Of a stretch of DNA of 7,136 bases, positions 1 through 5,346 are shown piece by piece. The notes below the pieces were generated by a model. That model was not told where the DNA came from and made no database searches. It worked only from the letters and a program-made list of their open reading frames with translations. Both the position numbers and the translations under genes were made by a program. Location: contig VBNP01000059.1 of the NCBI GenBank assembly GCA_005877965.1, positions 1 through 7,136 of the forward strand, read 5' to 3'. Each line of letters starts with the position of its first letter. The first letter of the stretch is position 1. Origin of the DNA: Gammaproteobacteria bacterium. Its GTDB lineage: Bacteria; Pseudomonadota; Gammaproteobacteria; Steroidobacterales; Steroidobacteraceae.

Positions 1-661
1 CATGCTGTTCCTGACGTTTCACGGACCGGAGCGTTTCCGCGCCGCCGCCGGCGCTCACGACGATCACGCCCACGGTGGCACGCCCCGCGAGAGTCCGCTG
101 GTGGTGACGCTGCCGCTCATCGCACTCGCCATCCCGTCCGTCCTCATCGGCGCATTCACCGCCGGCCCGGTGCTGTTCGGCGACTACTTCGGCCCCTCGA
201 TCCTCGTGCTCGCCGGGAACGACGTCGTCGGCACGCTCGCCGCCGGGTTCGGCGGCCCGGTGCAGTTCGCACTGCACGGCCTGACGGCGCCGCCTTTCTG
301 GTTCGCGCTCACCGGGGCGCTCACGGCCTGGGCCTGCTTCCTGTGGCGGCCGATGTGGGCGGACAGGGTGGTAGGTACCTTCGGCTGGCTGCACCGCACG
401 CTCACGCACAAGTACTACTTCGACTGGTTCAATGAGCAGGTGCTCGCCGCGCTCACGCGGCTCGTCGGGGTGGGCCTGTGGAGGGGGGGCGATGAGGCGC
501 TGATCGACGGCGCGATGGTCAACGGCAGCGCGGCGACCGTCGGTTGGGTCGGGAGCCTGCTGCGGCGCGTGCAGAGCGGTTACCTCTATTCGTACGCCTT
601 CTGGATGATGATCGGCCTGGCGGTGCTGCTCGGCTGGTTCCTGGCGCACGCCCGCTACTGA
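1..661 (+). CDS. nuoL: NADH-quinone oxidoreductase subunit L, 3' part (5' end outside window)
   Basis: Complex I subunit L is the most distal antiporter-like proton-pumping subunit of the membrane arm. Only the last 219 residues are visible. The reading frame is open from base 2, and the Met there is internal, not the start, because the family is about 600-700 residues long. The fragment opens with the family-typical stretch FLTFHGPERF, followed by a His/Asp-rich loop (HDDHAHGG), a hydrophobic helix near fragment residues 34-54, and another near 98-118. Next comes the charged amphipathic stretch around 125-190, with HKYYFDWF at its start, which matches the long lateral helix that clamps the neighbouring pumping subunits in known structures. 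A final membrane helix lies at about 197-217. nuoM follows 11 bases after the stop. The assignment rests on recognised sequence pattern and on gene order L-M-N. A related Mrp or hydrogenase subunit is unlikely with nuoM and nuoN directly downstream. Confidence 0.96.
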   Translation, partial: MLFLTFHGPERFRAAAGAHDDHAHGGTPRESPLVVTLPLIALAIPSVLIGAFTAGPVLFGDYFGPSILVLAGNDVVGTLAAGFGGPVQFALHGLTAPPFWFALTGALTAWACFLWRPMWADRVVGTFGWLHRTLTHKYYFDWFNEQVLAALTRLVGVGLWRGGDEALIDGAMVNGSAATVGWVGSLLRRVQSGYLYSYAFWMMIGLAVLLGWFLAHARY

Positions 662-672
662 AGCCCAGCCCC

Positions 673-2178
673 ATGCACGGTCTGCTGTCAATCCTCATCT
701 GGTTGCCCATCGCCGCGGGCTTGGCTGTCGTGCTGCTCGGCGATCGCAACATCGTGGCCGGGCGCTGGCTGGCGCTGCTCGCCTCGGTGGTGACGCTGGC
801 GCTGTCGGTGCCGCTGTGGAGCTCGTTCGACACCGGCACCGCGGCGCTGCAGTTCCCGGAGAAGCTGCCGTGGATTGCGCGCTTCGACGCCTGGTACGCG
901 CTCGGCGTGGACGGCATCTCGCTGCCGCTGATCGTGCTCACCGCGTTCATGACGGTACCGGTAGTGATCGCCGGCTGGAGGGTGATCGAGACGCGCCCGG
1001 CGCAGTACTACGGCGCCTTCCTCATCATGGAAGGCCTGATGATCGGGGTGTTTTCCGCCACCGACGCGCTGCTGTTCTATTTCTTCTGGGAAGCGATGCT
1101 GATTCCGATGTTCCTCATCATCGGCATCTGGGGCGGGCCGCGCCGCGTTTACGCGACCATCAAGTTCTTCCTGTACACGTTCCTCGGCTCGGTGTTCATG
1201 CTGGCGGCGCTGATCTACATGTACGTGAAGGGCGGCAGCTACGCGATCGCGAGCCTGCAGGCCCTGCCGCTCACGCTCATCGAGCAGCGCTGGATCTTCC
1301 TCGCGCTGCTGCTCGCCTTCGCGGTGAAGGTGCCGATGTTCCCGGTGCACACCTGGCTGCCGGATGCGCACGTCGAGGCGCCCACCGGCGGCTCCGTGAT
1401 CCTCGCGGCCATCCTGCTGAAGATGGGTGGCTACGGCTTCCTGCGCTTCAGCCTGCCCATTGCCCCGGACGCGAGCCGCGAGCTCGACCTGCTGTTGATC
1501 GCCCTGTCGCTGATCGCGGTGATCTACATCGGCTTCGTCGCGCTGGTGCAGCAGGACATGAAGAAGCTCATCGCGTACTCCTCGATTGCGCACATGGGTT
1601 TCGTGACCCTCGGTGCCTTCGTGATCTACGAGATCGTGCGCAACACCGGCAGCCTCCAGGGCGCCGGCATGGGGCTCGATGGGGCCATGGTGCAGATGGT
1701 CTCGCATGGCCTCATATCCGGGGCGCTGTTTCTGTGTGTCGGGGTACTGTACGACCGCGTGCACAGCCGTCAGATCGCCGACTACGGCGGCGTGGTCAAC
1801 ACCATGCCGGTGTTCGCCGCATTCATGGTGCTGTTTGCGCTGGCCAACACGGGGCTCCCCGGAACCTCCGGGTTCGTCGGCGAGTTCCTGGTGATCATCG
1901 CCAGCTTCAGAGCGAGCTTCTGGTACTCGCTGCTGGCGGCGGTGACGCTGGTGCTGGGCGCCGCCTACACGCTGTGGCTGGTGAAGCGCGTGATATTCGG
2001 GCCGGTCACGAGCCCGCGCGTTGCGGCGCTCGAGGATCTGAACGGCCGCGAATACATCGTGCTGACGGCGCTCGCGCTGGCGGTGCTGGCGGTCGGAGTG
2101 TGGCCCGCGCCGCTGCTGAAGGTCATGCAGCCCTCCATCGAGCATCTGGTCAGCCAGGCGATCGCCACCAAGCTATGA
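673..2178 (+). CDS. nuoM: NADH-quinone oxidoreductase subunit M
   Basis: Middle antiporter-like proton-pumping subunit of complex I in the cytoplasmic membrane; 501 residues, normal for the family, almost wholly hydrophobic helices. Expected proton-path residues are visible: Glu140 in FFWEAMLIPM (E. coli Glu144), Lys219 in FAVKVPMFPVHTWLPDAH (E. coli Lys234), Lys250 in LLKMGGYG (E. coli Lys265), His345 in QMVSHGLISGALF, and Glu404 in GTSGFVGEF (E. coli Glu407, where subunits L and N carry lysine). The equivalences are from memory of the family. I chose the ATG at 673 because it gives the standard N-terminus (MHGLLSILIWLPI) just past the nuoL stop; the same frame stays open upstream inside nuoL to a TTG at 544, which would add 43 unrelated residues. 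No good Shine-Dalgarno lies before the ATG, so translation is probably coupled to nuoL. The stop overlaps the nuoN start (ATGA at 2175-2178). Confidence 0.98.
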   Translation: MHGLLSILIWLPIAAGLAVVLLGDRNIVAGRWLALLASVVTLALSVPLWSSFDTGTAALQFPEKLPWIARFDAWYALGVDGISLPLIVLTAFMTVPVVIAGWRVIETRPAQYYGAFLIMEGLMIGVFSATDALLFYFFWEAMLIPMFLIIGIWGGPRRVYATIKFFLYTFLGSVFMLAALIYMYVKGGSYAIASLQALPLTLIEQRWIFLALLLAFAVKVPMFPVHTWLPDAHVEAPTGGSVILAAILLKMGGYGFLRFSLPIAPDASRELDLLLIALSLIAVIYIGFVALVQQDMKKLIAYSSIAHMGFVTLGAFVIYEIVRNTGSLQGAGMGLDGAMVQMVSHGLISGALFLCVGVLYDRVHSRQIADYGGVVNTMPVFAAFMVLFALANTGLPGTSGFVGEFLVIIASFRASFWYSLLAAVTLVLGAAYTLWLVKRVIFGPVTSPRVAALEDLNGREYIVLTALALAVLAVGVWPAPLLKVMQPSIEHLVSQAIATKL

Positions 2179-3605
2179 ACGCATCCAGCTTTGCTGCGGC
2201 GGCGCCGGAGATCTGCCTGGCGGTGGCGATCTGCCTCATCCTGCTGGTGGAGGTGTTCGCCGGCGAGCGGCGCCGCGGGCTCACCCCCACGCTGACGCTG
2301 CTGGCGCTCGCCGTCGCCGCCGGCCTCACCGTGCAGTACGGACAGGTCACGCAGCGCACCGTGCTGTTCGATCGTATGTACGTGGCCGATGAGCTGGGCT
2401 TCACGCTCAAGCTCGCCGCCTTCCTGTTCGTCGCGGTGGCGCTGCTGTATTCGCGCAGCTATCTCGAGAACCGCAGCATCCTGCGCGGCGAGTACTACGT
2501 GCTGGCACTCACGGCGCTGCTGGGCATCTTCGTGCTGGTGTCCGCCAACAACCTGCTGACCGTCTACCTCGGCGTGGAGCTGCTGGCCCTGTCGCTGTAT
2601 GCCATGGTGGCGTTCGACCGCGACTCAGGGATAGCGGCCGAGTCCGCCATGAAATACTTCGTGCTCGGCGCCATCGCCTCCGGGGCACTGCTGTACGGCA
2701 TGTCGCTGATCTATGGGCTGACGGGGACAATGGACCTCGGCGAGATCGCCGCGCGGCTGCAGGCGCCGTTCAGTCCGGGTGTGATCCTGGGCCTTACGTT
2801 CATCGTGGTCGCGGTGGCCTTCAAGCTCGGGGCGGTGCCGTTTCACATGTGGCTGCCGGATGTGTACGAGGGCGCGCCCACCAGCGTGACGCTGTTCATC
2901 GGCACCGCACCGAAGATCGCCTATTTCGCGCTGACGCTGCGGCTGCTGGCGCAGAGCCTCGCCGGCACCGAGTCGCAATGGTCGCAGATGCTGGCCGTGC
3001 TCGCGGTCATGACGCTCATCGTCGGCAACGTGGTCGCGATCGTGCAGACCAATCTCAAGCGCATGCTCGCCTATTCGACCATCGCCAACGTCGGCTTCAT
3101 CGTGCTGGGGTTCGTGGCCGGCATCCCGGACGGCTACGCGGCGGCGCTCTACTACACCCTGGTGTATGTGCTGGTGGCGCTCGGCTCCTTCGGCGTGATC
3201 CTGCTCTCGAGTGCCAAGGGCTTCGAGGCGGACCAGCTCGAGGACTACAAGGGCCTGTACCGACGCGATCCGCTGCTGGCGCTGGTCATGATGGTGCTGA
3301 TGTTCTCGACCGCCGGCGTGCCACCGCTGGTCGGGTTCTGGGCGAAACTGCGGATCTTTCAGGCGCTGTGGGAAACCAACCACCTGTGGCTGGTGGTCAT
3401 CGCGGCCGCCATGTCGGTGGTGGGCGCGTACTACTACCTGCGCGTGATCAAGCTCATGTACTTCGATGAACCGGCGTCGCACCTGCCGCCGGCGCGGGCA
3501 GCGGCGGGCGTGCGCCTGGCGCTGGGCGTGAATGCCATGGCGGTGCTGCTGCTGGGGTTGTTGCCCGGGCCGCTGCTCGACCTGTGCGCGCGGCTGATCC
3601 ACTGA
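2175..3605 (+). CDS. nuoN: NADH-quinone oxidoreductase subunit N
   Basis: Third antiporter-like proton-pumping subunit of complex I, nearest of the three to the quinone-binding junction; integral membrane protein of 476 residues, a normal length. Key residues for the proton path are present: Glu135 in YLGVELLALSLYAM, Lys160 in ESAMKYFVLGA (E. coli Lys158), Lys217 in AFKLGAVPFHMWLPDVYEG (Lys217), Lys247 in TAPKIAYF (Lys247) and Lys391 in VGFWAKLRIF (Lys395); the numbering comparison is from memory. The ATG at 2175 shares four bases with the nuoM stop, the usual sign of translational coupling. The frame is open much further upstream (to about 816), but that stretch lies within nuoM and encodes no membrane protein. 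This is the conventional last gene of the nuo operon, and the hairpin directly after its stop agrees with an operon end here. Confidence 0.98.
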   Translation: MNASSFAAAAPEICLAVAICLILLVEVFAGERRRGLTPTLTLLALAVAAGLTVQYGQVTQRTVLFDRMYVADELGFTLKLAAFLFVAVALLYSRSYLENRSILRGEYYVLALTALLGIFVLVSANNLLTVYLGVELLALSLYAMVAFDRDSGIAAESAMKYFVLGAIASGALLYGMSLIYGLTGTMDLGEIAARLQAPFSPGVILGLTFIVVAVAFKLGAVPFHMWLPDVYEGAPTSVTLFIGTAPKIAYFALTLRLLAQSLAGTESQWSQMLAVLAVMTLIVGNVVAIVQTNLKRMLAYSTIANVGFIVLGFVAGIPDGYAAALYYTLVYVLVALGSFGVILLSSAKGFEADQLEDYKGLYRRDPLLALVMMVLMFSTAGVPPLVGFWAKLRIFQALWETNHLWLVVIAAAMSVVGAYYYLRVIKLMYFDEPASHLPPARAAAGVRLALGVNAMAVLLLGLLPGPLLDLCARLIH

Positions 3606-3620
3606 CGCCGCCCTGCGGCG
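3606..3620 (+). terminator. GC-rich hairpin directly after nuoN (possible weak terminator or 3' stabiliser)
   Basis: CGCCGC (3606-3611), a CCT loop and GCGGCG (3615-3620) form a perfect 6-bp stem that begins on the base after the nuoN stop codon. The second arm also starts a 12-bp perfect palindrome, GCGGCGCGCCGC (3615-3626), so a competing fold exists. No run of T follows, so it lacks half of a classical intrinsic terminator. It may only slow RNA decay, or be a chance product of high GC. Read-through into the next gene is possible. Confidence 0.35.
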
Positions 3621-3650
3621 CGCCGCGCGCTGTGTCAAGGAAGGGAAGAG

Positions 3651-3664
3651 AAAGGAGAGGTCAG
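3651..3664 (+). promoter_or_regulatory. Strong ribosome binding site of the YncE-like gene
   Basis: AAAGGAGAGG at 3651-3660 contains AGGAG (3653-3657) with a 7-base spacer to the ATG at 3665. It is the end of a 24-base all-purine tract (3637-3660). It is the clearest Shine-Dalgarno in the window and fixes the start of the downstream gene at 3665, rejecting the in-frame start at 3584, which lies inside nuoN. Confidence 0.8.
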
Positions 3665-4717
3665 ATGAGGCGCCTGTTCGGTCTTGTGTCGCCAGGATGC
3701 CTGGCGTTGCTGGGCGCGCTGGCGCTGGTACCGGTCGCGACCGCCGCGCAGGCCAGCCCGCAGTACCGCGTTGCCCACGAGCTGTCCCTGCCGGGGGATG
3801 ACGGCTGGGACTACCTCACCTTCGAACCCGCTGGTCATCGCCTCTTCATCGCGCACGGCACGCGCGTACAGGTCGTCGATACCGACAAGCTGGCCCTCGC
3901 CGGCGAGATTGCCGATACCCCGGGTGTGCACGGCATCGCGCTCGCTCCGGACCTCGGCCGCGGGTACGTGAGCGCCGGGCGCTCGGGCGTCATCGTGGTC
4001 TTTGATCTGAAGACGCTCGCGCGGCTTAAGGAAATCAAGGCCACCGGCGAGAACCCCGACGCCGTCCTCTACGACGCCGCCAGCCAGCGCGTGTTCACGT
4101 TCAACGGACGCGGGCGCAATGCGACCGCCGTCGATGCGAGGACCGACGAAGTCATCGGCACGATTCCCCTGGATGCCAAACCGGAGTTTGCGGTCGCGGA
4201 CGGCAAGGGGCGCGTCTACGTGAACCTCGAGGACAAGAGCAGCCTGGCGGTGATCGATCCGCAGAAGCTCACCGTCACATCGGTGTGGCCGATCAGCGGG
4301 TGCGAGGAGCCCTCCGGCCTGGCACTCGATGCCGCCGGGAGGCGTCTGTTCCCGGTGTGCGCCAACAAGGTCATGGCGGTGATGGATGCTGCATCCGGCA
4401 AGGTGCTCGGCAGCGCGCCGATTGGCGGCGGGGTGGACGCGGGGGCGTTCGATCCCGGCAGCCGCCTGGCGTTCGCCTCTTGCGGCGAGGGCGTCCTCAC
4501 CGTGGTCAGTACCAACGCCGCCGGAGCTGCGCGTGTCGTGCAGAGCCTGCCGACACGGGGCGGCGCCCGCACCATGGCGCTGGATGTGCGCACCCACCGT
4601 ATCTATCTGGTGACCGCGGATTTTGGCGCGGCGCCCGCGGCCACACCCGAGCACCCGCATCCACGGCCGCCGATCATGCCGGGCTCCTTCCGGCTGCTGG
4701 TGCTCGAGCCGCAATGA
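3665..4717 (+). CDS. Secreted YncE-like beta-propeller protein
   Basis: 350-residue exported protein of the YncE / YVTN beta-propeller type. No enzymatic role can be assigned; such proteins are generally thought to bind partners or ligands outside the cytoplasm. The N-terminus is a signal peptide: MRR, a hydrophobic core (about residues 11-27) and a likely cut after AQA (28-30). The rest is a run of blade-like units with the pattern small-residue turn, then G/R-x-(hydrophobic)-Y/F-V, then V-(hydrophobic)-D and a T-x-K/E-V-x-G-x-I strand: about 55-80, 91-125, 135-168, 177-208, 219-252, 262-290 and 303-348, so six or seven blades. A Pro/His-rich insert (about 322-340, with PEHPHPRPP) interrupts the last blade. 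Cys213, Cys232 and Cys273 remain in the mature protein, an odd number. The start is set by the AGGAG site at 3653. It shares the strand with nuoN after a 59-base gap, but I see no functional tie to complex I. Fold: fairly sure. Function: unknown. Confidence 0.85.
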   Translation: MRRLFGLVSPGCLALLGALALVPVATAAQASPQYRVAHELSLPGDDGWDYLTFEPAGHRLFIAHGTRVQVVDTDKLALAGEIADTPGVHGIALAPDLGRGYVSAGRSGVIVVFDLKTLARLKEIKATGENPDAVLYDAASQRVFTFNGRGRNATAVDARTDEVIGTIPLDAKPEFAVADGKGRVYVNLEDKSSLAVIDPQKLTVTSVWPISGCEEPSGLALDAAGRRLFPVCANKVMAVMDAASGKVLGSAPIGGGVDAGAFDPGSRLAFASCGEGVLTVVSTNAAGAARVVQSLPTRGGARTMALDVRTHRIYLVTADFGAAPAATPEHPHPRPPIMPGSFRLLVLEPQ

Positions 4718-4719
4718 GC

Positions 4720-5241
4720 TCAGGACAGGCGGCGTGAGATCGCGATCGCCGCGATCAGCACGATCGTGATGTTGAGGATCCACCACGCCATCTGCTTGTG
4801 ATCGCGCAGCACACCCGCCGTGCCGCTGACGTTGCGCGCACTGGTGGCGCCTGCGCCGGGGACGATGATGCGGCCGGCGAGAGCTTCGCGGATGCCGTCG
4901 TGTGTAACCACCACCTCGAGCCGATCGTTTGCGAGGGCGACGTTGGACAGCGGTACGAACCACGAGTCGTCGGCACGTCGCATGGCAAGCTGGCTCTTGC
5001 CATCGACGGACACCGTCAGGTCGGTCACCGACACGGCCGTGCCGTCGGCCGTATGCCGCAGACGCAACACCAGGCCCGCGGCTGCGGGGCCGGCTTCGAG
5101 CGTCACGAGCGCGGAGCCTGCGACCGGCGTCAGCGGCGCCGGCGCGCTGTCGGAGCCGTGCGGCTGCGGGGCGCACGCCAACGCGCTGCACGCGAGTACG
5201 CCAGCGGCCAGCCACAGGTTCGGTCCCGACACGGCCTGCAT
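4720..5241 (-). CDS. Hypothetical exported protein with C-terminal membrane anchor
   Basis: 173 residues; not recognised as a named family. The N-terminus has a hydrophobic segment (about 9-23, NLWLAAGVLACSALAC) followed by a Ser/Pro/Ala-rich linker, as in exported or lipid-anchored proteins. Cys18 (VLAC) and Cys23 (ALAC) each loosely fit a lipobox, but no Lys or Arg precedes the segment, which weakens both. Residues about 42-128 look like a beta-rich, Ig-like domain (alternating strands such as LVLRLRH, VSVTDLTVSVDG, RLEVVVTHDG), reminiscent of periplasmic FixH- or YtkA-like domains; that resemblance is by eye only. A C-terminal helix (about 152-168, WWILNITIVLIAAIAI) ending in SRRLS would anchor it with the tail in the cytoplasm. 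The ATG at 5241 is supported by GGAG eight bases upstream and by an in-frame TAA (5313-5311) with no other plausible start between. It is divergent from hmgA and convergent with the propeller gene. Reality of the gene: likely, since codon pattern, export signal and anchor make one coherent protein. Confidence 0.72.
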   Translation of the reverse strand: MQAVSGPNLWLAAGVLACSALACAPQPHGSDSAPAPLTPVAGSALVTLEAGPAAAGLVLRLRHTADGTAVSVTDLTVSVDGKSQLAMRRADDSWFVPLSNVALANDRLEVVVTHDGIREALAGRIIVPGAGATSARNVSGTAGVLRDHKQMAWWILNITIVLIAAIAISRRLS

Positions 5242-5253
5242 GTTAGCAGCTCC
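5242..5253 (-). promoter_or_regulatory. Ribosome binding site of the minus-strand hypothetical gene
   Basis: Read on the minus strand, GGAG (5253-5250) lies eight bases before the ATG at 5241. It supports both the start choice and the reality of this otherwise unrecognised gene. Confidence 0.6.
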
Positions 5254-5288
5254 ACTGACGACGCCCGCAGGACTGACTTCAACCGCGA

Positions 5289-5327
5289 GTGCGCAATCGT
5301 CGGTGCGACATTATAGTGTGCGCAACC
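5289..5327. promoter_or_regulatory. Divergent promoter with near-symmetric -10 element and flanking direct repeats
   Basis: The 105-base gap between the hypothetical gene and hmgA holds the only AT-rich hexamers nearby. Minus strand: a perfect TATAAT (5315-5310). Plus strand: TATAGT (5312-5317), 5 of 6 matches. The two overlap, so one melting region could serve both genes, with predicted starts near 5324 for hmgA and near 5303 for the minus gene. Neither has a recognisable -35 hexamer at 16-18 bases, which would fit activator dependence or simply a weak promoter. The repeat GTGCGCAA occurs at 5289-5296 and 5318-5325 (9 of 10 matching when extended to 5298 and 5327), one copy each side of the -10, and GTCG-GTG-CGAC (5299-5309) forms a small dyad between them. 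These are candidate operator sites, for example for an IclR-type HmgR regulator, but no regulator gene is in view and I did not recognise a known operator. Confidence 0.5.
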
Positions 5328-5333
5328 CCGGGC

Positions 5334-5346
5334 GGGAGTCAGCCTC
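5334..5346 (+). promoter_or_regulatory. Ribosome binding site of hmgA
   Basis: GGGAG at 5334-5338 with an 8-base spacer to the ATG at 5347. It supports that start, which gives an N-terminus that soon reaches the conserved YHSGFGNHFASEALPGALP stretch. Confidence 0.7.

Noticed and set aside
55..80. His/Asp-rich stretch in nuoL (HDDHAHGG) as a metal-binding site
   Set aside because: His-rich loops at this place are common in NuoL homologues and poorly conserved in detail; there is no support for a specific metal role.
688..2145. 485-codon open frame on the minus strand opposite nuoM
   Set aside because: It is antisense to a certain gene. Its product is rich in Arg, His, Gln and Asp, typical of the reverse frame of a hydrophobic GC-rich gene, with no domain pattern.
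816..2174. Upstream in-frame extension of nuoN through nuoM (a 929-residue reading)
   Set aside because: The extra residues are a charged out-of-frame reading of nuoM. The ATGA overlap at 2175 is the natural start.
2625..3638. 337-codon open frame on the minus strand opposite nuoN
   Set aside because: Same cause: an Arg/His/Gln-rich shadow of a membrane protein gene, with no recognisable domain.
4738..4780. Cluster of five GATC sites (4738, 4744, 4753, 4762, 4777), with GCGATCGC resembling the cyanobacterial HIP1 octamer
   Set aside because: The spacings are all multiples of three and come from ATC isoleucine codons in the Ile-rich C-terminal membrane helix on the minus strand. There is no other sign of an origin, a Dam-controlled switch or a cyanobacterial source.
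3635..5215. 526-codon open frame on the minus strand covering the propeller gene and part of the hypothetical gene
   Set aside because: It spans two better-supported genes, is low-complexity Arg/Gly/His-rich, and shows no export signal or domain. High GC makes stop codons rare in this frame.
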